From: Patescibacteria group bacterium
GTDB taxonomy: Bacteria > Patescibacteriota > Patescibacteriia > UBA9570 > JAHJKD01
Length of the DNA stretch: 39,467 nt
Reading direction: 5' to 3'
NCBI GenBank assembly: GCA_018822435.1
Contig: JAHJKD010000037.1
Coordinates: 1 to 39,467 of the forward strand
The position numbers were made by a program, and so were the translations under genes. The notes beneath the pieces were generated by a model that made no database searches, had not been told where the DNA came from, and saw only the letters and a program-made list of their open reading frames with translations. Shown one piece after another: positions 23,678-30,914 of the stretch (the first letter of the stretch is position 1; every line of letters starts with the position of its first letter).

Positions 23678-24756
23678 AAAAAGACAATATTGTCCATAAT
23701 CTGGAAATGTTTCGTAAGCTCGCCTCCAAGGACCGGCTTTTAATGCCAGTTGTAAAATCTAATGCCTATGGTCACGGCATAATTGGAATTGCCAAGATTA
23801 TTGAAGAGACCGGATTGGCAGATAAGATCTGCACGGTAAATTCAGAGGAGGCGCTATTACTCAGAGATAATAATATTAAATCTCCTGTTTTTATTTTAAG
23901 CTACTGGAGCGAAGAGGATGCGAAAAAATTATCTGACTCCCGCACTGAATTTTCTATTTATAATATTGACCAAGCCAAATATTTATCCGGATTAAATAAA
24001 AATATTAAAGTCCATTTGAAAGTTGATACGGGAACTTCAAGGCTAGGCGTATTAGCAAGTGAGTTTATTAATTTTGCCAAAGATGTGGCAGTTCTCCCTT
24101 CCCTTGAAATAGAGGGCGTGTTTACTCATTATGCTAATTCTGAAGAAGATAATGCTTTTACAAGGGAACAAACTAAAGAGCTTGAAGATATAGAGGGAGA
24201 GTTAATTAAAGAAGGCATAAAAGTAAACTGCTATCATGCGGCTTGTTCCGCGGCGAGCATGTCTTCGCCGAACGGTTATTTTGACGGCATCCGGCTCGGG
24301 CTGAGCTTGTATGGCCTGTGGCCATCCCCTTTTTCCCAGGCCATGGCAGAAAAAAATTATGACTGGCTGGAATTAAAACCCGCGCTTACATGGAAGACTA
24401 AGATTATTCAGGTGAAAGTCATACCTAAGGGCCAGTTTGTGGGCTATGGATCAACTTTTAGGGCGAAAGAGCCTTTAAAAATGGCGGTTTTGCCAGTTGG
24501 TTATAATGAAGGTTATGATCGTTTATTATCTAATAAAGGCGAGGTTTTAGCGAATGGCAAGAGATGCAAAGTTTTAGGGCGGGTATGCATGAATTTAACG
24601 ATGATAGATGTAAGTGAAGTTGATGCTAAGGCTGGTGATGAAGTGATTTTATTGGGAAATGAAATAACAGCTGAAGAGTTTGCGGCTTGGGCAGACACGA
24701 TCAATTATGAAGTTGTCACAAGGATTAATCCTCTGATTCCGAGGGTTTATATATAA
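23653..24756 (+). CDS. alr: Alanine racemase
   Basis: 367 residues, fold type III PLP enzyme, making D-alanine for Ddl. The PLP lysine is Lys35 in VVKSNAYGHG. The second catalytic residue is the Tyr in VGYGSTFRA in the C-terminal domain, followed by LPVGYNEGYDR and GRVCMNLTMIDV. KVDTGTSRLGV and GVFTHYANS are also typical. The start lies 25 bases inside ddl in another frame with no ribosome binding site, which suggests coupling. Transcription ends at the strong hairpin at 24781. Confidence 0.96.
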   Translation: MGFTRVEIKKDNIVHNLEMFRKLASKDRLLMPVVKSNAYGHGIIGIAKIIEETGLADKICTVNSEEALLLRDNNIKSPVFILSYWSEEDAKKLSDSRTEFSIYNIDQAKYLSGLNKNIKVHLKVDTGTSRLGVLASEFINFAKDVAVLPSLEIEGVFTHYANSEEDNAFTREQTKELEDIEGELIKEGIKVNCYHAACSAASMSSPNGYFDGIRLGLSLYGLWPSPFSQAMAEKNYDWLELKPALTWKTKIIQVKVIPKGQFVGYGSTFRAKEPLKMAVLPVGYNEGYDRLLSNKGEVLANGKRCKVLGRVCMNLTMIDVSEVDAKAGDEVILLGNEITAEEFAAWADTINYEVVTRINPLIPRVYI

Positions 24757-24780
24757 TAAAAAATGGAAAAAGGAAATAAA

Positions 24781-24816
24781 AAACTGTCCTACCCCTTAAG
24801 GGGTAGGACAGTTTTT
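24781..24816. terminator. Strong bidirectional intrinsic terminator between alr and serS
   Basis: A perfect 15-base-pair stem (24781-24795 with 24800-24814) and a TTAA loop, with A and T runs on the two flanks. It serves the convergent genes alr (plus) and serS (minus). Confidence 0.92.
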
Positions 24817-24826
24817 AGTCTTGTTG

Positions 24827-26056
24827 TTAGAGATACTTCCTTAAAACCTCTGGCACCACAAAACTGCCGTCTTCTCTTTGGTAGTTTTCAATAATGGCAA
24901 TTAGCGTACGGCCAATGGCAAAGGCGGTCCCGTTTAAAGTATGAACAAATTCATTGTTACCGTCTTTTTTAAAGCGAGTGTTAAGACGTCTTGCTTGGAA
25001 GTCGGTGCAAGTAGAAGTAGAATGAGTTTCGCGGTATTTATTTTCAGACGGGATCCAGGTTTCGATGTCGAATTTACGGGCAGCCGGGTCGCCCAGGTCA
25101 CCAGTGCAGATTTTAACAACCTGATAATGCAGGTTCAGGCCTTGCATGAGTTTTTCCTGAAGAGATAACAATAATTCATGTTCTTTATCACTGTGTTCAG
25201 GCCGGGTAAAACTGAACATTTCAACTTTATCGAATTGATGGACTCTTAAAATACCTTTTGTGTCTTTGCCATAGGAGCCGGCTTCTCTTCTGAAACATGG
25301 TGAAAAGGCAACGTAGCGAAGAGGCAGTTGTTTTTCTGAAAAAATTTCATCCATATGCATGGGACCGACAGCTTGTTCAGACGTACCGATCAGATACAGG
25401 CTGTCTTCATCTGTCCTGTAAATTTCATCTTCTCCCCTGTCCATGTAACCCATGGCGCGCATGGCTTTTTCCTTTATTAATACAGGCGGTACAACCGGAG
25501 TAAAACCTTCTTCTGATATTACATCCATTGCGTATCTTACCAGAGCGAATTCTAGTTTAACTAAATCCCCTTTCAGGTAACCAAATCTTGTGCCGGAAAC
25601 TTTAGCCGCAGATTCTGTGTCTATTTCGTCAGGAACGATGTCCAGATAAGATTTTGTTTTAAAATCAAATTTTGGTTTTTCTCCGAACTTATGCATCAAT
25701 TCATTACCAGACTCATCTTTGGCTACAGGTACGTCTTCGGCCGCCGGATTAGGAACCTGATAAAGCAGTAAGTCAGCTTCTTCAGATTTTTTTCTATACA
25801 AACCTTGCAAATCTTTGACTTCTAAAGCAATTTTTTTCATGAGCATGATTTTTTCTCTCTTGGCCGGACCTTCGGCGGCGGCTATTCCGTCGTTAGCTTT
25901 GTTTTGTTCTGCCCTAAGTTCTTCTACTTTTTGCTGGAGGTTGCGTTTTTCTTCATCAGCTCTAAGAATTGCCTTGATATCAATTTTGGCATTTTTATCT
26001 TTGGCGGCTTTTTCAAATTTGTCCGGGTTTTCCCGAAGGAGTTTTATGTCTATCAT
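24827..26056 (-). CDS. serS: Serine--tRNA ligase
   Basis: 409 residues, close to the usual 420. Residues 1-100 form the long antiparallel coiled-coil arm that in bacteria grips the long variable arm of tRNA-Ser. The class II catalytic core follows with motif 2 at FRREAG and motif 3 at GTAFAIGRTL. TSEQ and HQFDKVEMF are present. The intact arm shows that normal type II tRNA-Ser species must exist elsewhere, which makes the short-loop CGA tRNA in this window stranger. It follows lysS across a palindrome and probably shares its transcript. Confidence 0.96.
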   Translation of the reverse strand: MIDIKLLRENPDKFEKAAKDKNAKIDIKAILRADEEKRNLQQKVEELRAEQNKANDGIAAAEGPAKREKIMLMKKIALEVKDLQGLYRKKSEEADLLLYQVPNPAAEDVPVAKDESGNELMHKFGEKPKFDFKTKSYLDIVPDEIDTESAAKVSGTRFGYLKGDLVKLEFALVRYAMDVISEEGFTPVVPPVLIKEKAMRAMGYMDRGEDEIYRTDEDSLYLIGTSEQAVGPMHMDEIFSEKQLPLRYVAFSPCFRREAGSYGKDTKGILRVHQFDKVEMFSFTRPEHSDKEHELLLSLQEKLMQGLNLHYQVVKICTGDLGDPAARKFDIETWIPSENKYRETHSTSTCTDFQARRLNTRFKKDGNNEFVHTLNGTAFAIGRTLIAIIENYQREDGSFVVPEVLRKYL

Positions 26057-26073
26057 ATTTTTTTCTATTTGGT

Positions 26074-26164
26074 ATGCGCGCCCTCGTCAGGAGACTCGGG
26101 CTATTGGATATTTCCAGGCGTGTTTTGCTGCCAATAGGGCGAGTCTCCTGACGAGCCCGCGTGC
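26074..26164. repeat. Long inverted hairpin pair between lysS and serS
   Basis: Left arm 26074-26107 and right arm 26131-26164 are inverted copies of 34 bases with 27 matches. Each arm contains the same core TCGTCAGGAGACTC, itself a small GTC/GAC hairpin with AGGA loop. In one arm the core is flanked by GCCC and GGGC, in the other (read on the opposite strand) by GGGC and GCCC, so pairing is kept although the bases swapped. Confidence 0.78.
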
Positions 26165-26171
26165 AAATTAA

Positions 26172-28250
26172 TTATAAACCAATTTCACTAGATATCTCTT
26201 TCATAGAATCAAGGGATATTTCTAAAAATTCATCAAGAGTCAGACCAAGTTTCTCGCATTCCTTAATAGTGTCGCGATTTACTTTAGCAGCAAAAGATTT
26301 GTCTTTCATCTTTTTCTTAATGGATTTTACTTTTACAGACTCTAATTTTTTATCAGGCTGGACCAAGGCAGCTGCATAAATCAGACCAGTGACTGTTTCT
26401 CCGGCTCTAAGGGCGTAGTCAAGGGCTGAATTTGGCTCATTTTGGCCATTGTAAGTGCAATTATGGGCCATAACGGAGTTTATCATATCTTCTGGATAAC
26501 CAGCCTCTTTCAGGTACTGGACGCCTTTGACAGCATGGTCTTCAGGCTTGCCTTCGGTCTCTTCCCAGTCAATATCATGCAGGAGTCCGGCTGTGCCCCA
26601 AAGGTCTTCATTGTAGCCAAGTTTTTTTGCCAGGCCGCGCATGACTACTTCAGTTTCGCGGGAATGCATGAGGTTAGGCTCTTTCGTGATATGTTCTTTT
26701 AATAAGGCGAATGATTTTTCTCGGGGAATATCAAAAACAATGTCTTCTTTGGATTCAATAGTTTTTGTGACAATAGATTGGCCGTGCTTTGGTTTCATGG
26801 TGGGAAATAAGACCACGTCGCGGATCGATTCAGCGCCGGTCAGGATCATGAATAATCTATCAATGCCCACGCCAAATCCGGCGGTCGGAGGCATGCCATG
26901 TTCTAAAGCTTCTATAAAATCCATATCCATCATGTGGGCCTCGTTGTCCCCTGCTTCTCTAAGTTTGGCTTGCTCTTCAAATCTTTCTTTTTGGTCAACC
27001 GGGTCGTTCAGTTCGGAAAAGCCATTGCCAACTTCAGAGCCAGCCACTAATACTTGCATGCGTTCTGTTAATAATGGTTTTTTTTCGTCTTTCTTTGCTA
27101 AAGGCGAAACTGAAACAGGTTGGTTGATTAAAAATGCCGGGCCAGTGATTTTTGGCCGCACGAATTTTTTATATAATAGATCAGTTACTCTTCCTAAACC
27201 ATCAGTCTCTTCATAATCCAGGTTTAAGTCGTTCTTTTTAATTTCAGCTTTTAATTTGTCAGCCGTATCGATTTTTGCAAGATCAATTCCAGTCTCTTTT
27301 TTTACTTCCTGAATATAATCGACTCTTTCATAAGGCGGTTTGAAATTTAGGGTCTTGCCTTGGTATCCTATTTCTAATTTTCCAAAGGTCCTTTCGATCA
27401 CAGTGGCGTAAAATTTTTCCACGAATTTCATCAGATCATTTACGTCATGATACTGCCAATAGAATTCCATCAGAGAAATTTCTTGTAAGTGTTCTCTGTC
27501 CATGCCTTCGTTCCGAAAAACTTTAGAAAGTTCATAGACACTGCCTAAATTTCCGACGATCAGTTTTTTCAGGGGCAGCTCCAGAGAGATGCGTAAAAAT
27601 AAATCTATGTCTAAAGCATTATGATGCGTCACAAAAGGTTCGGCTTCAGCGCCACCAGGAATATTTTCCAGGATAGGAGTTTCAACTTCCAAAAAATTAT
27701 TTTTATACATGAAGCGATGCATTTCATCGACAAACTTGCTGCGCAGTTTAAATGTTTCTCTGGATTTAGGATTCATGATCAGGTCCAAATATCTCTTTCT
27801 GTAAATGACTTCTTCATCTTTGAGGCCAGCCCATTTTTCCGGTAAAGGCAGCAACGCCTTGCAAAGCATTTTATAATCTGAAATTAATAATGACTTTTCA
27901 CCTTTTTGAGTCGTAAAAGCCGTACCGGTGGCCTGGATGAAATCAGCCATATCAAAATTTTTCAGCCATTTGAATTTTTTATCACCTAATTCGTCCTTAC
28001 TAAAAACAAGCTGAATTTTCAAGGTGTCATCTTCAATGGTGGCGAAAATCAGCTTGCCGTGTTCGCGCCAGGTCATAATACGGCCACATAATATGACTTT
28101 TTTCTTATCTTCTTGAAGTTTAGTGTAATTATCTAAAAACTTAAGAACAGTATGTGTTCTCTTGCTTTTGGCCGGATACGGATTAATCCCCTCTTTTTGG
28201 ATTTTGGCCAGCTTTTCGCGCCGGATTTCTTCTTCAGTTTTTCTTTCCAT
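26172..28250 (-). CDS. lysS: Lysine--tRNA ligase (class II) fused to a C-terminal HD domain
   Basis: 692 residues against about 500 for normal LysRS. Residues 1-500 are a complete class II LysRS: OB-fold anticodon domain (about 50-150), motif 2 at VFRNEGMDREH, and motif 3 at GFGVGIDRLFMIL. Residues about 505-692 are an HD-domain: a His in NLMHSRETEVVMRGLAKKLG, the His558-Asp559 pair in GLLHDIDWE, EDHAVKG and MAHNC. This layout is that of metal-dependent phosphohydrolases. There is no stop or frameshift between the parts. The HD part could cleave a nucleotide such as a LysRS product, but that is a guess. A good promoter lies 31 bases upstream. serS follows. Confidence 0.94.
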   Translation of the reverse strand: MERKTEEEIRREKLAKIQKEGINPYPAKSKRTHTVLKFLDNYTKLQEDKKKVILCGRIMTWREHGKLIFATIEDDTLKIQLVFSKDELGDKKFKWLKNFDMADFIQATGTAFTTQKGEKSLLISDYKMLCKALLPLPEKWAGLKDEEVIYRKRYLDLIMNPKSRETFKLRSKFVDEMHRFMYKNNFLEVETPILENIPGGAEAEPFVTHHNALDIDLFLRISLELPLKKLIVGNLGSVYELSKVFRNEGMDREHLQEISLMEFYWQYHDVNDLMKFVEKFYATVIERTFGKLEIGYQGKTLNFKPPYERVDYIQEVKKETGIDLAKIDTADKLKAEIKKNDLNLDYEETDGLGRVTDLLYKKFVRPKITGPAFLINQPVSVSPLAKKDEKKPLLTERMQVLVAGSEVGNGFSELNDPVDQKERFEEQAKLREAGDNEAHMMDMDFIEALEHGMPPTAGFGVGIDRLFMILTGAESIRDVVLFPTMKPKHGQSIVTKTIESKEDIVFDIPREKSFALLKEHITKEPNLMHSRETEVVMRGLAKKLGYNEDLWGTAGLLHDIDWEETEGKPEDHAVKGVQYLKEAGYPEDMINSVMAHNCTYNGQNEPNSALDYALRAGETVTGLIYAAALVQPDKKLESVKVKSIKKKMKDKSFAAKVNRDTIKECEKLGLTLDEFLEISLDSMKEISSEIGL

Positions 28251-28280
28251 AGATAAAAAAGACTTAGATATAATAAGAAT

Positions 28281-28309
28281 ATTTTATCAGTAATAGGCAA
28301 TAATTTCAA
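28281..28309 (-). promoter_or_regulatory. Promoter of lysS-serS
   Basis: On the minus strand TTGAAA (28304-28309), a 17-base spacer and TAAAAT (28281-28286). A leader of about 25 bases without a Shine-Dalgarno site precedes the ATG at 28250. Confidence 0.65.
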
Positions 28310-28320
28310 CCGCAAATATA

Positions 28321-28361
28321 AATACTCTAAAACCCCGAATAAATTCGGGGCCTAGAGTATT
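28321..28361 (-). terminator. Two-part hairpin terminator after the exported protein gene
   Basis: Outer stem AATACTCTA/TAGAGTATT (9 pairs) and inner stem CCCCGAAT/ATTCGGGG (8 pairs) separated by small internal loops. It lies 16 bases past the stop at 28378 and ahead of the lysS promoter. The T run on the minus strand is weak (TTTATATTT). Confidence 0.7.
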
Positions 28362-28377
28362 TTAAACAACCGGAAAT

Positions 28378-29238
28378 TTACTTAATAACGATAGATTCTG
28401 TCAGTTTAGTGAAGTCATCATACCAGGTCTGGGCTTCGCCAGAACCGTCGCCAGCGGCCACTTTTTTGTAAAAATTGTCTTCACCATTAGTCGTGTTTGG
28501 ATCCCAGATTTCTTCATTGCCGCAATTAGCTTCATCAATGGCAAAGTAGTCAGGCATAGCTTTTTTTATGGCATCCACAGGTCCGCCCATGGTGATCATG
28601 ACCTGATAATAGTCGTCATAATTGGTACCAGTACCGACATAGAAGATGACGGTGCGTTCAAAAGTGACATCGCAGACCTCGAAGCGGCCCAGGACCATAT
28701 ATTCTTTGCCGTATTGGTCGCCGACAGCAATGACTTTTTGCGATTCAGTCACGTCAAAATCAGAAGATTCGCCGAATTTGCCGGTTTTGAGGGAAGCAGC
28801 GTCTTTTTCAGCCGTAGCCTTGTCAAGGCCCAGCGGGGCTTCCGCCGGCAGGTCAGCTACTTTAGTGATGCCGACGTTAAGAGTCAAGTCATTGGGATGG
28901 TCAGCCGGTACGCCCATGACCGCCGTGTCCGGGTATTCGAAGCTTACGCCCGTGGTGGAATCTTCGTACATTTTCCAGCCGGTCGGGGCCGTATTTGTAT
29001 TTTCGTTTGCATTCGTGTTTGTGTTCTCGTTCTTGTTTTCGTTGGCGTTTTCATTCTTGTTTTCATTCACCACATTAGCATTGTTGGTGTTGGTGTCCTT
29101 GTCTTCTTCGCGCGTGCCAAAATAATACGCGCCGATCGCCACTAAAGCGACAGCCAGAATAATCACGATCACGATCCAAACTGTGTTGGATTTTTTACCC
29201 TCCCCTTCTTTCTTTTTAGGAGCTTTTTGTTCTTCCAT
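28378..29238 (-). CDS. Membrane-anchored protein with Asn/Glu linker and PsbP-like domain
   Basis: 286 residues. A Lys-rich cytoplasmic tail, one membrane segment at about 20-42, then a low-complexity linker (about 48-85) made almost only of Asn, Glu, Lys and Thr. The outside domain starts GWKMYEDSTTGVSFEYPD, a start seen in many PsbP-like and related small exported bacterial domains, and includes several cysteines. The low-complexity Asn-rich linker is common in CPR exported proteins. Function is unknown. It is co-transcribed with the DUF6512-like gene 25 bases upstream and ends at the hairpin at 28321. Confidence 0.78.
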   Translation of the reverse strand: MEEQKAPKKKEGEGKKSNTVWIVIVIILAVALVAIGAYYFGTREEDKDTNTNNANVVNENKNENANENKNENTNTNANENTNTAPTGWKMYEDSTTGVSFEYPDTAVMGVPADHPNDLTLNVGITKVADLPAEAPLGLDKATAEKDAASLKTGKFGESSDFDVTESQKVIAVGDQYGKEYMVLGRFEVCDVTFERTVIFYVGTGTNYDDYYQVMITMGGPVDAIKKAMPDYFAIDEANCGNEEIWDPNTTNGEDNFYKKVAAGDGSGEAQTWYDDFTKLTESIVIK

Positions 29239-29263
29239 AGTTTTAATTTATTTATTAATTAAA

Positions 29264-29836
29264 TTAATGATCATGTTCATCTTCTTCTGGTTCATAATTC
29301 CAGGTCGTGCCATATCGTCCAGAGCTGTGCTCGAGGAAGATCCCTTTTTCCGGAGGATTAAATGTGAAGGCAATTAAAATTATAGCATGAAAAGTTAAGA
29401 AAATAATACCAATGACATTCCAGACATTATCTAATTTGTTTGCGATTAATATTTTGTAACTGATGAATTGGCATAAAATGCAACCAATTATATAAGAGAT
29501 AATATCTATAATTAATATTTCTTCAGTAAAAAGCGTATAAGCATAGAAAAAACCGACGATAAATAATTGCATAGCAAATATTCCCGCTGCTTTAGCAATG
29601 CAGAAATTACTAGTTTTTTTTCGAATAAACCAGTATTCAATAAGTATGAAAAAAACCAAGGACCAATACCCTAGCTTTAAATGTTCCCAAACTGATTCAT
29701 TAACCCCGCTGATCATGCCGATAAAAGGATTATAGCCTGACCAGGCATAGGCAAAGTGAAGCAAAGAGCCGACTATTATCAAGAAGAAAGCGCCAGCGAT
29801 TTCCCATTTCAGGATGTATTTTTTATTTTTATCCAT
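29264..29836 (-). CDS. DUF6512-like multi-pass membrane protein
   Basis: 190 residues from the ATG at 29836, with about six membrane segments. The second loop carries the marked motif GMISGVNESVWEHLKLGYWSL, and later RYGTTWNYEP near the end, followed by an acidic His-containing tail EEDEHDH. This NESVWEH pattern is characteristic of a conserved bacterial membrane family of unknown function (DUF6512). The frame is open upstream to 29932, but that stretch crosses a hairpin and adds non-membrane sequence, so it is rejected. No ribosome binding site is seen. Confidence 0.78.
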   Translation of the reverse strand: MDKNKKYILKWEIAGAFFLIIVGSLLHFAYAWSGYNPFIGMISGVNESVWEHLKLGYWSLVFFILIEYWFIRKKTSNFCIAKAAGIFAMQLFIVGFFYAYTLFTEEILIIDIISYIIGCILCQFISYKILIANKLDNVWNVIGIIFLTFHAIILIAFTFNPPEKGIFLEHSSGRYGTTWNYEPEEDEHDH

Positions 29837-29886
29837 TAAGGATATTTTAGCACTTTTTTTGGTTTTGTTTAAGTAATTTGGGATCC

Positions 29887-29919
29887 GGGTGGGTAGAATG
29901 TGTAGTTCTACGCGCACCC
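29887..29919 (-). terminator. Hairpin after the GC-rich small gene
   Basis: GGGTG and GTAGAA pair with TTCTAC and CACCC across a 7-base loop, with one small asymmetric internal loop. It begins 9 bases past the stop of the 98-residue gene. No strong T run follows, so termination is uncertain. Confidence 0.5.
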
Positions 29920-29928
29920 TGGAGCCGA

Positions 29929-30225
29929 TCATGATGATTGGGCATCCTCCTTCTTTTTCCCGTTCAGATACTGGTCGATTAGCCAGACCCGGGTCACAGC
30001 CGCGAGGTCGCGGTATAACGGCTCGCTGCTAAGGACCCACTTGCCGTTGGCCGGACTGAGGTTGAAGACCATGGGGGCATCCGGGGGCATGAGAAAGTTG
30101 CCGGTGGGCAGCTCCACTTGCACCCGGGCCTGGGTGAAGATCTCACCGCTTCGGTGCGAGAACTTCACCTGGAATACCAGGTTGAAAGAATCCGTGATTG
30201 AGACACTGTCCTTGATCTTGGGCAT
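29929..30225 (-). CDS. GC-rich orphan, 98-residue hypothetical protein
   Basis: 98 residues, soluble, with alternating hydrophobic pattern suggesting beta strands (SFNLVFQVKF, ARVQVELPTG) followed by a helix (YRDLAAVTRVWLIDQYL) and a Lys-rich tail. I do not recognise it. It stands out in two ways. Its DNA is far richer in G and C than its neighbours (37 of 60 bases at 30061-30120, against 14 of 60 at 30301-30360). It also has AAGGAGGG nine bases before the ATG, the strongest ribosome binding site in the window. These marks suggest recent arrival or strong, separate expression. It lies between greA and the DUF6512-like gene. Confidence 0.72.
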   Translation of the reverse strand: MPKIKDSVSITDSFNLVFQVKFSHRSGEIFTQARVQVELPTGNFLMPPDAPMVFNLSPANGKWVLSSEPLYRDLAAVTRVWLIDQYLNGKKKEDAQSS

Positions 30226-30284
30226 TCTGCATGACCCTCCTTTTTAAATTTTTTTTGATCGACTCATCCCGAATTACTTAATAA

Positions 30285-30312
30285 AAATACCAGGTATTAC
30301 CCCGGTATTTTA
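30285..30312 (-). terminator. Terminator of greA
   Basis: On the minus strand AAATACC pairs with GGTATTT across a 12-base loop, followed by a T-rich tail. It lies 22 bases after the greA stop. Confidence 0.6.
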
Positions 30313-30334
30313 TTTGGAAAGAACATTTGAAATA

Positions 30335-30808
30335 TTAGGAAATTTTCAAAATTTTGAATTTAACAGGGCCGGAAGGGGCTTGGACTTCTGCGTCTTCATT
30401 CAGTTTTTTGCCCAGGAAAGCCTGGCCAATTGGAGATTCGTTGGATATCTTGCCCTCAGACGGTTCTGCTTCATTTGAGCCAACAATAGTATAGCTGGCT
30501 TTGTTGCCATCCGGGCCTTCAACTTCTATAGTATTGCCCATTTCCACGGTATCGCCGCCTTTTTTAGTTTTTTTAATGAGATTGACGTTGCGAATGATTG
30601 ATTCTAATTCTAATACCCTGTTTTCCACAAAAGATTGTTCATCTTTGGCTTCAGCGTATTCGGCGTTTTCAGATAGATCGCCCAGTTCTTTGGCGTCGCG
30701 GATTCTTTCGGCGATTTCTTTGCGTTTGGTATTTTTAAGATGATCCAATTCTTCTTTGAGTTTGGCTAGCCCCTCTTCGGTGATGTAAGTTTGTTTTTGG
30801 TTATTCAT
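30335..30808 (-). CDS. greA: Transcription elongation factor GreA
   Basis: 157 residues, the normal length. The N-terminal coiled coil (1-75) includes the acidic tip DLSENAEYAEAKDEQ that reaches the RNA polymerase active site and stimulates cleavage of backtracked RNA. The C-terminal FKBP-like domain ends with SPIGQAFLGKKLNEDAEV. It has its own good promoter and a terminator, so it is a single-gene unit. No ribosome binding site is seen. Confidence 0.96.
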   Translation of the reverse strand: MNNQKQTYITEEGLAKLKEELDHLKNTKRKEIAERIRDAKELGDLSENAEYAEAKDEQSFVENRVLELESIIRNVNLIKKTKKGGDTVEMGNTIEVEGPDGNKASYTIVGSNEAEPSEGKISNESPIGQAFLGKKLNEDAEVQAPSGPVKFKILKIS

Positions 30809-30852
30809 ATAATTAAATTTAAATAATAGCTAGGTTTTTTTAGCGTGTTAAT

Positions 30853-30881
30853 AGTTTATTTTTTTTTTACTAATTTGTCAA
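30853..30881 (-). promoter_or_regulatory. Promoter of greA
   Basis: On the minus strand a perfect TTGACA (30876-30881), a 17-base spacer rich in A, and TAAACT (30853-30858). The leader to the ATG at 30808 is about 37 bases. Confidence 0.7.
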
Positions 30882-30887
30882 GATATT

Positions 30888-30913
30888 TAGTCGATAGTCT
30901 GTAGTCGATAGTC
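30888..30913. repeat. Two direct 12-base repeats after mrdA
   Basis: TAGTCGATAGTC occurs at 30888-30899 and again at 30902-30913, separated by two bases. Each unit itself contains TAGTC twice. It lies directly at the mrdA stop codon and upstream of the greA -35 box. Confidence 0.75.
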
Positions 30914-30914
30914 G

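Noticed and set aside
26641-27216. 191-codon plus-strand open frame opposite lysS
   Set aside because: Antisense to conserved LysRS motifs, so a shadow frame.
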